Positions 32,859-45,381 of a stretch of 64,000 bases of DNA are shown one piece after another (positions within the stretch are counted from its first letter, which is position 1; each line of letters opens with the position of its first letter). Under the pieces are notes generated by a model. The model had not been told where the DNA came from. It saw only the letters and a list, made by a program, of their open reading frames with translations, and made no database searches. The position numbers and the translations under genes are program-made. The stretch is from Aegilops tauschii subsp. strangulata (Eukaryota > Streptophyta > Magnoliopsida > Poales > Poaceae), in the NCBI RefSeq assembly GCF_002575655.3, contig NC_053040.3, forward strand, positions 155,621,148-155,685,147, given 5' to 3'.

Positions 32859-33179
32859 TATGTTTCTCTTGTCCGAGCTCATACGAACAACGTGTAATTG
32901 GCTCCGTATATGTATTGGTATGTCTTCAATGACTACTGCCTTGTACATGTTGTGCCCTTGCTCACTATTCAGTTTACCTCATGAGTGACTCCATACACTT
33001 GCTCCATCCCTTTGCTAAACTACCCCCTGTTGCATTTAAGTAGGATGGTTAGACCCGCTGGTCGTGACCGCCCGAATACATGGCTGGAATGATACAACAG
33101 TTTGATGCTGAATCGCCAGTTCATGGTAGGAATCGTGGCTCAGTTCCCGCGTCCCAATATGAATCAATAACCAGCCCCA

Positions 33180-34258
33180 ATGACTCTGCAAGACTTTTCA
33201 CGCCTCAACTCTATCAGCTACCGCAGCTCAATTCAGCCCCTTGATGCTGATGACTGGCTCCATGACATCACTTTTGAGTTGGAGTCTGCTAATGTAGCCC
33301 CCTGCCAACTATGTCACCTTCGCGGACTATTACCTGAAAGGTCCCACTACTCAATGGTTGGACAGCCACAGGTGTTCCATACCAGTTGGAACCGCCATCA
33401 CTTGGCCGAAATTCCAAGCCGCATTCCACGGGCCAATGTCGAACCACCATGGTTAGTCCCAACGTCCCCTTTGAAATTGAAGGGCTGGAATTCCATGTTT
33501 CCCCCGTTGCTTTGAAGTCGTCGAATATCGACCTCATTCTGGGAATGGAATGGTTGAAACACATGCTGCTTCTATCATTTGCGCCACTAAAACCGTCCAT
33601 CTACTACATCCTTCGAGTGAGATAGTAAGCTACCATGCTCATCTTGTTCGTAATGCCGAAGCACGAATTTCTTCCTTGAATGCGTCAAACGCTTCTCCTC
33701 TGGTGAGAACTGAAAATGCTCCAGTCGTTTGGAAATTTCAAGATATCTTTCCGAAAGAACTATCCAGTCCATGACATGGACTTGATGAAGTTAAATTTGC
33801 ATTAAAGTTGTGGCGGCATTTCCCTTTTGTACTCGTTGCGAGATCTTCACCAATCATCAAAGTCTAGAGTAATTATTTACTCAGCTAGATCCGGATCTCC
33901 GTCAGCAATGAAGTATAGAAACAATTATGGACTATGACTACGGTATTTCTTATACCCTTGGCAAGGCTAATGTCATGGTCGATGCCCTGAGTCGCAAGTC
34001 TTATTGCAACAACCACATAGCTTATAAAGCTCAACCCTTGCAAGATGGTCTCGCTTACAGAGAGCATCTTATACTCGTTCTCGTTCAAGCTAAACTTCAC
34101 ACTGTCAGAGGGCTATCAAATTACTTAAAGTTCAGTGGTCAAATCATTCTGAAGATGAAGCCACTTGGGAACACGAGGATTGTCTTCTTGATGAATACCC
34201 CGTTCTGTCTCCTACCTCCTAAAATCTCGGGACGAGATTTCTTGTAGTGGAGGAGAGT
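33180..34258 (+). pseudogene. Gag-protease-RNase H fragments fused by deletions, internal domain 1
   Basis: Fragments of a Gypsy polyprotein follow each other with large gaps. A gag piece has PLDADDWLHDITFELESANV, then shifts frame. A protease C-terminal piece starting near 33452 has SSNIDLILGMEWL. An RNase H piece near 33790-34000 has DYDYGISYTLGKAN. The tail has ATWEHED-like sequence before the polypurine tract. The protease active site, reverse transcriptase and integrase are gone. The joins and the frameshift after SANVAP are shared with internal domain 2, so they predate the duplication. An extra frameshift after GMEWLK is private to this copy. Confidence 0.75.
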
Positions 34259-37186
34259 TGTGACGCCCCGATAATTAAGCTACAGTAACCCTCTACTAAT
34301 GTGCCACATCACAATGATTACTGTTGTTAATCTCGCGATGATTCAAATCCTGTTCGAATTCAAATTCAAAATCAAATCAAACTATAAATGTTTTCAGTTG
34401 TCAAAACTAAAATGTTCTGGGTGTGGCAATTAAATCATAAGTAATATTGGTGGAGAAACCATCTTTTCATAGAATAAGTAAATGTCCTGAAACTTTTAAA
34501 ACATGGCAAAATAGTAATTTAAAATGCTATTCTAATTTGGGAAAAATCCAAAACATTTCAAAAGCCTCCCAAACTTTTTGTGGCAGGGCTCAATTTTTCC
34601 TAGTATTTGTTTTGTCCACATCCACATATTTGCAAAGCCATTTGGTGGCTTATTTAAATGCAATTGGAGGTTGATAAAAGAAAACAATATAAAAGAAAAA
34701 CAAAAGATAAAGATAAAAGGAATAGAAAAACTCACTGGATCCCACTGGGCCTCGGCCCACTCCCACCCACCCAGCCCACCTAACTCCGTCGGTCGCCTCC
34801 TTTCCCTGTTCAGCCGACCCGGGCGCTCCCGTTCGTCCTTGTCGGACCGGGCGCACCTCCCCGCGCTGCCACGCCGACAGGGATGGATAAGGACGCCGCT
34901 CCCCCTCTCATCCACTCCCCCTTCCCCCCCCCACTCATTCCTCTCCACCTTCCCCTCCTCAGATCCACACCTTCCCGAGCTCCGCCATGGACGCGTCGCC
35001 GGCGTAGCCGTCGCCGCTGCCCACCCTGCTGCTGGAGACCGCGCCAGGGGCACCGTCTTCGTCGCCTACTTAGACTACATGGGCGAGATCGGGCCGGAAG
35101 CCACCAGGACGCCCGTTGCTTCCCCGTCCTCAACCTCTGTCCGTCTCGGTCACCGCCGCCGTCGTCAACTCCGTCGCCTCTACAGCTCCTAAGCCACCAA
35201 CGGGCCTTCGTGTGCCTCCGTGGTGAGCTTCCCGTCCAAACCCTCTGTCCCTCCCCTTCATTTGGATGCCGTAGGCCGTCCTCTCCATCGTGCCCGAACA
35301 CCGTGCATACGCATAAGTGTGTGCGGTTGCTGCTGTTGTGCCTCGCGCACTTACAACCACGTCCACCGCTACTCGCGTCCGCCCTCGCCCCGTTCGCCCA
35401 TGCGCCGAGCTTTGCTGCTCCGTGCCGGCCGCGCCGCGGCCATCCGTTGTCGTGCCACCGCGGTGCCAGAGAGCTCTGCTCACCGCGCCCTTCGTGCCCG
35501 CTTTCACCAGCCGCCGCTGCTGCCATCGGTTGCCGTCGCGCCCTCGACCGCCGCCCGCGAGCACACATCCCCACTCCAGCCTCGCCTGCACTGCCGCATA
35601 TCGCTGGCCGCTGCGCTCCCATCATCGCGTACTCCCCGTCGCGTCCTCGTGTGCCCGCTGCTGCGCTGCCACCGCTACTACATCTGCTTGCTGCTGCCCG
35701 CGGCTCCGAGTGCGCCGCCCCACGCACCTCCGCCCTCGCCTGCTCACTGCTGCTACCCTGAGCGCAGCTGCTGCTTGCTGCTGCCGCACAGCCTCGCCGA
35801 GTCGCCGGCTCCGCCCGCCACATGTTGCTCCTGCATCGCGCGCGCCCACAGCCTCTGTTGGTACCTCGCTCGCCCAGGCCATGGCCTTTGTGCCCCGCAT
35901 ATGCACGCCCCAGCAAGGGCCCAAGGCCAGTTCCCGTACGGGCCGGCCCTTGATTAGCTTAGGTGCTAATCATCCTTTAGACTAACGTCCTCTAACTAGT
36001 CTATTACGTGTGGGTCCCCACTGCTAAATTAGCTAGTTAACTAAATCTATTAAAACACTAGTCTATGACAGGTGGACCCCCCCCCCTTTTAATTATCCAC
36101 TAAAAGAAAGAAAATGCTGAATATGTGTGAATGACACCTGGGCCCCATCTGTAGTTTTGACTTGTCAACAGTTGACTGTTGATTGGGTCAACTGGGACCC
36201 CCTGGACCCACTGTCATCCTCTGGTGCACTGCTGGGTGCACTGCACCGGGTGCACCTAGCAATTTCCTATTTATTTTCGAATTAATAATATTTTCAAAGT
36301 ATTGCTAAAACTTTGAAAAATCATAGAAAATAATCTGCAACTCGGATGAAAAAGTTTTATACATAAAAGTTGCTCAGAACGACGAGACGAATTGGAATAT
36401 GCCCTCCGTTCGTCTGTCACATGTCCCTAGCATAGAAAACATGCAACCTTCCCCCTCCGTTTCATCTGTCCAAAAATGCCTAACCCTGGGAAAACTTTCC
36501 CGGATGCTTTCCCCTTCGCCGGTATCATGCAGCCTTGTGTTAGTTCACCCCTATCAGTGCTTATTGTCATGTCATGCATCTGTTTTCTTTTTATTTACTG
36601 TTTCTTCCTTCTCTTCTTCTCCGATAGACCTCGAGACCGCTGCTGATGCCCTTGTGATCGACTACGTCTTCGACGACCCTTCTTCCCTTTCAGCGGAGCT
36701 TCCAGGCAAGCCCCCCCTTCGATCATCCCGCTTTCGCCCATTCCATTCTCTCATGCTTGCATTAGATTTTGCTACAGAATTTGATTGCTCCTATTCTGAT
36801 GCATGGCATGTTTTTGTAACCTGCTATTGTTACCTACCTGCTTATCCTAAATTGCTTAGTATAGGTTGGATAGTGATCCATCAGTGACCCCACCTTGTCC
36901 TTGTTGCCCTTGCTCCATCATCGATGACTCGATCAACGTAATCGATGACCAGAGACCGACACAGCACCTCACCCCCTTTTGTTGTAAGACTCTGCATAGT
37001 TACTATCGAGTGCCGAGGGTGAAACCTCATAACGCACTCTTGATGATAACTCTGTAGTGTAGCTATTCGGTCGTGGTCAACAAGGGTGATTTCCTCCTTC
37101 ACCATTCCCGATACGGCTCTGATGTGCAACACCTCAAGTGTGAACCTCGAGGGTGGTTCCTCTTACGTTCACCTTGATGATTACAT
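34259..37186 (+). repeat. LTR2 of element A, first part
   Basis: It starts TGTGACGCCCCGATAATTAA directly after the polypurine tract. The first about 840 bp align with LTR3. A GC-rich block at 34740-35990 gives several long open frames on both strands. I read them as composition artefacts because they differ by frame and show no family signature. The LTR is interrupted at 37186 by element B. Confidence 0.85.
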
Positions 37187-38585
37187 TGATACGTCTTCGT
37201 CGTATCTACTTTTCCAAACACTTTTCCCTTGTTTTGGACTCTAACTTGCATGATTTGAATGGAACTAACCCGGACTGACGCTGTTTTCAGCAGACTTTCC
37301 ATGGTGTTATTTACGTCCAGAAACAAAAGTTCTCGGAATGACCTGAAACTCCACGGAACGTCTATTTGGAAAATAAGAAAAATACTGGAAAAAAATCCAC
37401 GTCAGGGGGCCCACACCCTATCCACGAGGGTGGGGGCACGCCCCCTACCTCGTGGGCCCCCTGGAGCTCCTCCGACCTCAACTCCAACTCTATATATTTG
37501 CTTTCGGGGAGAAAAATATGAGAGAGAAGAATTCATCATGTTTTACGATACGGAGCCGCCACCAAGCCCTAAAACCTCTCGGGAGGGCTGATCTGGAGTC
37601 CGTTCGGGGCTCCGGAGAGGGGGATTCGTCGCCATCGTCATCATCAACCATCCTCCATCACCAATTTCATGATGCTCACCGCCATGTGTGAGTAATTCCA
37701 TTGTAGGCTTGCTCGACGGTGATGGGTTGGATGAGATCTATCATGTAATCGAGTTAGTTTTGTTAGGGCTTGATCCCTAGTATCCACTATGTTCTGAGAT
37801 TGATGTTGCTATGACTTTGCTATGCTTAATGCTTGTCACTAGGGCCCGAGTGCCATGATTTCAGATCTGAACCTATTATGTTTTCGCGAATATACGTGAG
37901 TTCTTGATCCTATCTTGCAAGTCCATAGTCACCTACTATGTGTTATGATCCGGCAACCCCGAAGTGACAATAATCGGGACCACTCCCGGTGATGACCATA
38001 GTTTGAGGAGTTCATGTATTCACTATGTGCTAATGCCTTGTTCTGGTACTCTATTAAAAGGAGGCCTTAATATCCCTTAGTTTCCATTAGGACCCTGCTG
38101 CCACGGGAGGGTAGGACAAAAGATGTCATGCAAGTTCTTTTCCATAAGCAATACGACTATATTCGGAATAGATGCCTACATCACATTGATGAATTGGAGC
38201 TAGTTCTGGGTCACCCTATGTTATGATTGTTACATGATGAACCGCATCCGGCATAATTCTCCATCACCGATCCAATGCCTACGAGTTTTTCACATATTGT
38301 TCTCCGCTTATTTAGTTTTCCGTTGCTACTGTTACAATCACTAACAAACACCAAAAATATTACTTTTGCTACTATTACTTTTGTTACCGTTACCACTACT
38401 ATAATATTACTTTTCTACTAAATACTTTGCTGCAGATATTAAGTTATTCAGGTGTGGTTGAATTGACAACTCAACTGCTAATACTTGAGAATATTCTTTG
38501 GCTCCCCTTGTGTTGAATCAATAAATTTGGGTTGAATACTCTACCCTCGAAAACTGTTGCGATCCCCTATACTTGTGGGTTATCA
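37187..38585 (+). repeat. 5' LTR of element B
   Basis: 1,399 bp. A TATA-like CTATATATTTG at 37490 follows a GC-rich stretch. It probably drives the element's RNA. Confidence 0.9.
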
Positions 38586-38596
38586 AGTCTATTTTC

Positions 38597-38613
38597 TGGC
38601 GCCGTTGACGGGG
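38597..38613 (+). other. Primer binding site of element B (tRNA-Asp)
   Basis: TGGCGCCGTTGACGGGG has one mismatch (A for C) to the complement of the plant tRNA-Asp 3' end, which X and Y match exactly. Confidence 0.85.
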
Positions 38614-38663
38614 AGCATAGCTCTATTCCTTGAGTCACTTGGGATTTATATCTGCTGGACACT

Positions 38664-40613
38664 ATGAAGAACTTGAAAGATGCTAAGACAACAATTTATC
38701 CCTCAACTACGAGGGGAGGTAAGGAACTGCCATCTAGCTCTGCACTTGATTCACCTTCTGTTTTGAGTAAGCTTGCGACACCTAAACCTGCTTCTGCTAT
38801 TCGTTCTCATATGTCGCATGTTATTGATGATGCCACTTCTGCTATGCATGATACTTATGATGAAACTACTTCTATGCTTGATACTACTGTGCCACTTGGT
38901 GAATTTTGATGAACAAATTGCTAGGGCTAGAGAGAAAGAAATTATTGAAACTGATTATATTGATGAAAGTGATGATGAAGACTTGCCTATTATTCCTGAG
39001 GGTTATGTTTTTGATAAAGAAGCTTCTTTAGCTATTTTAGCTTGCAAAGATAGATATGAACTCAAGAGGTTATTAGCTAAATGGAAGCAGCAATCTCTTA
39101 ATGATAGAATGAAACCTGACCCTGCTTTTGCTACTTCACCTATCTGTGTTACCGATAAGGATTATGAATTCTCCGTTGATCCTGATATAATTACTTTGGT
39201 TGTATCTGATCCTTTTCATGCCTATGAATCTGAAACTATTGTGGCACATCTTACTAAATTAAATGATATAGCCACCCTGTTCACTAATGATCAGAGATCT
39301 CGCTACTTTTATATCCTTAAAATATTTCCGTTCTCATTAAAGGGTGATGCTAAGATATGGTTTAATTCTCTTGATCCTGGTTGTGTGCGTAGTCCCTAGG
39401 ATATGATTTATTACTTCTCTGCTAAATATTTCCCTGCTCATAAGAAACAAGCTGCTTTGAGGGAAATATACAACTTTGTGCAAATTGAAGAAGAGAGTCT
39501 CCCACAAGCTTGGGAGAGGCTTCTCAAGTTACTTAGTGCTTTGCCTGATCATCCTCTCAAGAAAAATTAAATACTTGATATCTTTTATAATGGACTAACT
39601 GATGCTTCCAGAGATTACCTGGATAGTTGTGCTGGTTCTGTTTTCAGGGAAAGAACACCAGATGAAGCTGAAATTCTATTGAATAATATGTTGACAAATG
39701 AAAATAATTGGACACTTCCTGAGCCAGCTCCTGAGCATATTCCTAAACCAACTCCGAAGAAGAGAGGTGTTCTATTTCTCAGTCCTGAAGATATGCAAGA
39801 AGCAAAGAAATCTATGAAAGAACAATGTATTAAAGCTGAAGATGTTAAGAATTTACCTCCTATTGAAGAAATACATGGTCTTAATCTACCGCCTGTTGAA
39901 GAAACATATTATCTTAATCCACTACCTATTGAATAAACTCATGGTCTTGATAACCCGACACGGGTAGTAAAGGTAATTTCTCTCTATAGATATGATAAAG
40001 CTGAAATCCCTCCTACTAAAATTGCTAGCCAATGCTTGGATAAGTTTGATAACTTTATGGTTAAGCAAGAAGATTTCAATGCTTATTTTGGTAGACAATT
40101 AAAACAAAATGCTTATATGATTGAACACTTGGGTGATTATATGGCTAGAGTTAAAGGTGAACTAAACTCATTACTAAACATTATTCTATGGTTACCACTC
40201 AAGTAGAACAAGTACTTAAGGCTCAAAATGATTTGCTCCATGAAATGAATAGTAAGAAAAATCATTATGCTGTTAGAGTGGCTACTAGAACTGGTAGAAT
40301 GACTCAGGAACCTTTGTATCCTGAAGGCCACCCTAAGAGAATTGAGCAAGATTCTCAGAGAAATAATATTGATGCACCTAGTCCTTCTAAAAAGAAGAAG
40401 AAGAAAAATGATATGACTTTGCATGCTTCTAGTGAACCTATTGCCGAACCACCTGAGAATCCAAATGATATCTCTATTTCTGATGCTGAAACACAATCTG
40501 GTAATGAACATGAACCTAATGAAAATGTTAATGATGATGTTCATGATGATGCTCAACCTAGTAATGATAATGATGTAGAAATTGAACCTGCTGTTGATCT
40601 TGATAACCCATAA
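38664..40613 (+). pseudogene. gag gene of element B, broken
   Basis: It starts at ATG 38664. A 2-base loss near 38906 shifts frame. The capsid domain (Retrotrans_gag type) is at about 39240-39560 with FPFSLKGDAKIWFNSLDPG, SAKYFPAHKKQAALREIYNF and QAWERLLKLLSALP. In-frame stops are at 39397-39399 (CAG to TAG type), 39568-39570 and 39934-39936. Another shift is near 40180. The last part is acidic and Asn/Asp-rich with a KKKKK run and ends at TAA 40611-40613. Gag would form the virus-like particle; this copy cannot. Confidence 0.85.
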
Positions 40614-41462
40614 TCAAAGAAGCGACGTTATGATAAGAGAGACTTTGTTGCTAGGAAACATGGTAAAGAAAGAGAAACATGGGTTCAGAAACCCATGCCT
40701 TTTCCTCCGAAACCATCCAAGAAAAAGGATGATGAGGATTTTGAGCGCTTTGCTGAAATGATTAGACCTGTCTTTTTACGTATGCGATTAACTGATATGC
40801 TCAAAATGAACCCTTATGCTAAGTACATGAAAGATATTGTCACAGATAAAAGAAAGATACCGGAAGCTAAGATTTCCACCATGCTTGCTAATTATACTTT
40901 TAAGGGTGGAATACCAAAGAAACTTGGAGATCCAGGAGTACCTACTATACCATGCTCCATTAAAAGAAATTATGTTAAAACTGCTTTATGTGATCTTGGA
41001 GCCGGTGTTAGTGTTATGCCTCTCTCTTTATATCGTAGACTTGACTTGAATAAGTTGACACCTACTGAAATATCTTTGCAAATGGCTGATAAATCAACTG
41101 TTATACCTGTCGGTATTTGTGAGGATGTGCCTGTTGTGGTTGCAAACGTTACTATTTTAACGGACTTTGTTATTCTTGATATTCCCGAGGACGATAGTAT
41201 GTCTATTATTCTTGGAAGACCCTTTTTGAATACTGCAGGGGCTGTTATTGATTGCAACAAGGGCAATGTCACTTTTCATGTTAATGATAATGAGCATACG
41301 GTACACTTTTCGAGGAAACAACCTCAAGTTCACAATATCAATTCTATTGGAAAAATTCCATCGATTATTTTTGGAGGTTTTGAATTTCCTCTTCCTACTG
41401 TCAAGAAGAAATATGATATTCTTATTATTGGGGATGTGCATATCCCCGTTGAGGTAACATAG
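40614..41462 (+). CDS. Retropepsin-like protease region of element B
   Basis: It is in the same frame as the gag end, separated by the single TAA 40611-40613. It is open from there to 41462; the first Met is at 40695. The active-site motif is CDLGAGVSVMPLS and the flap-side hallmark is IILGRPFLNTAGA. It is basic at the start (KKRRYDKRDF) and likely continued the gag polyprotein in the ancestor. No polymerase domain follows; non-coding sequence starts straight after. Confidence 0.8.
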   Translation, partial: SKKRRYDKRDFVARKHGKERETWVQKPMPFPPKPSKKKDDEDFERFAEMIRPVFLRMRLTDMLKMNPYAKYMKDIVTDKRKIPEAKISTMLANYTFKGGIPKKLGDPGVPTIPCSIKRNYVKTALCDLGAGVSVMPLSLYRRLDLNKLTPTEISLQMADKSTVIPVGICEDVPVVVANVTILTDFVILDIPEDDSMSIILGRPFLNTAGAVIDCNKGNVTFHVNDNEHTVHFSRKQPQVHNINSIGKIPSIIFGGFEFPLPTVKKKYDILIIGDVHIPVEVT

Positions 41463-42245
41463 TGTTAATCAAAATTTCTCCGGTCCCATGTTATTCGGAA
41501 TGAGTTTGTTAATAAGACTTGATCAACCTTTTTAGTGGATTCCTTTTGATGAGCATGAGATGGATGAAACTAAAAGGCACAACCTTCTGTACCCTCTTTC
41601 TACTTTCTGTTATTTAGTTGAAATAAAGTTAAAATAGTATTTTCTGTCAGTTTTCTGATTTATCCGTGCAATATAAAAATACCCCAAAAATAAAAGTTCT
41701 CCAAATGCCCTGAAAATGGAATATGATTTTTTCTGGAATATTTGGGAATATCTGGCACTGAGAACACAACAGGAGGGGCAAGCACCTGCCCACGAGGGTG
41801 GAGGGCGCGCCCTACCCCCTGGGCGCACCCCCTGCCTTGTGGGCCCATGGTGGCCCTCCTCCACTTATTCCTGCACCCATACACTCCTTCTTCCTCCCAC
41901 AAACACCAATATCCAGCTCAAGCACGAGTTCTAGCTCATTTTGCTGCGATTTTTGATCTCCTTTCTCAAAGCACCTCTCACAAAACTGCTTGGGGAGATT
42001 GTTCCTTTGTATGTGACTCCTCCATTGGTCCAATTAGTTTTTGTTCTAGTGCTTTATTCATTGCAAATTTGTGCTGCCTAGGTGACCATGTTCTTGAGCT
42101 TGCATGTCAAATTTATATGGTTCCAAGTAGTTCTAATGCATGATATAGTCTCTAGGCACTTGTAGGAGTAGTTGCTATCAATTTTATTAAGGTTGGTTCA
42201 CTTTTGTTTGAAGTTACTAAAAATTTCAGAATATTTCAGAAAATA
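41463..42245 (+). other. Spacer between protease and ATHILA ORF of element B
   Basis: It lies where polymerase and integrase would be in an autonomous Athila element and has no protein frame. A GC-rich patch at 41770-41850 resembles the LTR's GC block and may be LTR-derived. Confidence 0.5.
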
Positions 42246-43334
42246 ATGAAGAGATTTTTTAGGGGCTCATCGAGCCGAAGCTCGAAGGAAAAGCAAAATG
42301 AAGAAGCACAGAGGCCCAAATATAATTTGCCTCACACCGCGGAGGTCCGGTCGTGATGGCCTTCCGATTATTTCTTAAGAAGAGCTGGGATTTATGATGA
42401 TTTCTATTCATTGGCTGAGAATGCTGGCCTCACCGACTTCCTCCGCGACCAACGTCATCAGTATCTCTTACTCACCAATACTTTTGTGCAAAACTTCTAC
42501 TATTTTCCTAAGGAATCACCTCCTTCAGTAGAGTTTCATTTATATGATGTTGTTAAGAAGATGCCACTAGATGAATTTTGTAAGGTTTGCAAAATACCCT
42601 TCGAGGGTACCTTAGATGAACCACATTGTAAGGATGTGGATGGATTTATTGACACTATTACTATGGGGGAAACCAGGAAGGTTTCCGATGCAAGAATCAC
42701 TAGCATACATTTTCCTGTTTTACGCTACTTTGCTATATTTGCTAGTCGTTGCTTAATTGGTCGCGGAAACTGTGGAAACCTTAGTGTTCCTGATATTATC
42801 ATTTTGCTCCATGGTTTATATTCCGATAACACTGTTAGTATGGGCGGTATTATTGCTAAACGGTTAAGTCTGAACCGTACTAAGGGTCCCATCTTTGGAG
42901 GTATTTATGCTTCACGCCTAGCTGCGCATTATAACATACCTATTAGGCTCTATGAGAAAGAAGAAAAATTGCTGCCCAATGCTTATTTAGATTATAAGAG
43001 TATGTTAGCGCATGACTTTATTGTTAAGAATAAGGAAGGGGAACTTAAATACAAATTGTTCTTTGATAAACATCACCCTGAGACTATTACCTTGCCTGCT
43101 CCTTCCTTGTTTAATTTATCTGAAGGTCCGTATCTCGTTCCGTGGGCGGCCATTCAAGCCTACCGGAACCCTACACCAGCCCCGGAGCCGGAACCACAAT
43201 TTGAGCCTCCACGACAGTCTGATTACTTTTGGGATCCGGAGATGACTGCCAGCCAGTGGTAGTCAGAGTCCTCTTCATCTCAGTACGACCCCAGCTACAC
43301 CTACGGATATCCGCCAGGCCATCCTTGGCAATAA
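42246..43334 (+). pseudogene. ATHILA-type ORF (env position) of element B
   Basis: ATG 42246 starts a frame with a basic, serine-rich N-terminus, a TGA at 42354-42356, then a long open part. That part includes LTDFLRDQRHQYLLLTNTFV, FPVLRYFAIFASRCLIGRGN and GPIFGGIYASRLAAHYNIPI. These match the plant ATHILA ORF family, found downstream of integrase in Athila elements. It then meets TAG 43260-43262 and runs on through Ser/Tyr/Pro-rich codons to TAA 43332-43334. The function of the family is unknown. With two stops this copy is broken, although 284 codons remain uninterrupted. Confidence 0.75.
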
Positions 43335-45381
43335 ACCAACTTAGGCCAAAAGCCTAAGCTTGGGAGAGTACGTATTTCTCACCGACATTGCAATTATGCT
43401 TACACACACTCATTGCTAGATGTCGGTGCTCATACTTTTTCACTGTAACATCCATGCTAGTTTATTTTTCTTTTTCTTGCTTTCTTCTTGTGTGTTTAAT
43501 AAACCTTAAAAAAACCAAAAAAAATTAGTAGTAGCTTTAAGCTAGTTTACTTTCTTGCTGTAGTAGTAATAATTAAAAAGAAAACCCAAAAAGATTTCCC
43601 ATTCTTCTTTTTGCTTGTTGGGAGCTTTCCCGTGTAAATAGTTTTATTTCTTTTCTTTTCTTTGGGGGTCGATAGGAGAAGACCATGATTAAATTGTTGA
43701 AATGGCTCTTATATGCATTACTCTTGATTTAACCAAGAGCCCATATTGCCTTGTCTTCTCCTGTTTATTGAATGCTCGTAGATTCCAGCTTAGTCCAATG
43801 CACGTGCACTCTTATTATTATTCACATCGTTCGGTCGTGCAAGTGAAAGGCAATTATGATGATATATGATGGACTAACTGAGATGAGAAAAGCTGGTATG
43901 AACTCGACCTCTCTTGTTTTTGTAAATATGATGAGTTCATCGTTCCTGATAAGCTTATTATGAATAAACATGTTTGCAATGACAATTAGAGATCATAGTT
44001 GCTCGTGCCATGCTTGATTAGCTATGAGTTATAATGGTTTACCTTGCGTGCCAACATGCTATTAAAATGGTTGTGATGTGGTATGATGGGGTGGTATCCT
44101 CCTTTGAATGATTTAAGTGACTTAACTTGGCACATGTTCACACATGTAGTTGAAACAAATCAACATAGCCTTCACGATATTTATGTTCATGGTGGATTAT
44201 ATCCTACTCATGCTTGCACTCAATATTTATTAATTTTAATGCATGTTCATGACTGTTGTCGCTCTCTAGTTGGTCGCTTCCCAGTCTTTTGCTAGCCTTC
44301 ACTTGTACTAAGCGGGAATACTGCTTGTGCATCCAATCCCTTAAACCCCCAAAGTTATTCCATATGAGTCCACTATACCTTCCTATATGCGGTATCTACC
44401 TGCCGTTCCAAGTAAATTTGTATGTGCCAAACTCTAAACCTTCAAATAAACATTCTGTTTTGTATGCTCGAATAGCTCATGTATCAACTAGGGCTGCCCT
44501 TATCTTCCATGTTAGGCGGGTTATTCTCAAGAGGAGTGGACTCCGCTCCTCATTCACGAGAAAATGGCTGGTCACCGGGATGCCCAGTCCCATGCTTTAT
44601 GCAAACTAAATCAAAATAATTGCAAACAAAACTCCCCCTGGGACTGTTGCTAGTTGGAGACACTCGTTGTTTTGAGCAAGTCATGGATTGATGCTTGTTG
44701 GTGGAGGGGAGTATAAACCTTACCATTCTGTTTGGGAACCGCCTATAATGTGTGTAGCATGGAAGATATCACCATCTCTTGGTTGTTATGTTGACAATGA
44801 AAGTATGCCACTCAAAATATTATTTATCTCTATTTCAAAACAGAGCTCTGGCACCTCTACAAATCCCTGCTTCCCTCTACGAAGGGCCTATCTATTTACT
44901 TTTATGTTGAGTCATCACCCTCTTATTAAAAAGCACTAGCTGGAGAGCGCAGCTGTCATTTGCATTCATTACTATTAATTTATATTGGGTATGACTATGA
45001 TTGGATCTCTTTTACCATGAATTACAATGTCTAGTCAGTCCTTGATCTTTAAAGGTGCTCTGCATTTATGTTTTGCGGTCTCAGAAAGGGCTAGCGAGAT
45101 ACCATCTTGTTATATCATATTATGATTGTTTTGAGAAAGTCTTGTCATCCGAGATTTATTATTATGGCTCGCTAGTTGATTATGCTATTGATATGAGTAA
45201 ACATGAGACCTAAGAGTTATTGAAAATGTGGTTAGTCATAATCTTTGCTGAAAACTTGAATGCCGGCTTTACATATTTACAAAAAAAAGAGCAAACAGAG
45301 TTTGTAAAAGTTTTTCTTTATCACTTTCAGTTTATCAACTGAATTGCTTGAGGACAAGCAAAGGTTTAAGCTTGGGGGAGT
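43335..45381 (+). other. 3' non-coding region and polypurine tract of element B
   Basis: Holds CCTAAGCTTGGGAGAGTA at about 43353, similar to the polypurine tract TTTAAGCTTGGGGGAG at 45365-45380. No protein frame is convincing. Confidence 0.55.

Larger units (their letters stand above)
6358..34258 (+). mobile_element. Internal domain 1 of element A, split by the CACTA insertion
   Basis: The domain is 6358-6809 plus 32862-34258, about 1,849 bp once the CACTA element and one TSD are removed. It aligns throughout with internal domain 2 (48205-50054). Coding remnants are listed at 33180. The end before LTR2 carries GTGGAGGAGAGT, the polypurine tract. Confidence 0.85.

Noticed and set aside
34578..35985. 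Several open frames of 150-370 codons on both strands.
   Set aside because: GC-rich block inside LTR2 of element A. All six frames are open by composition, and LTR3 changes the frames by indels.
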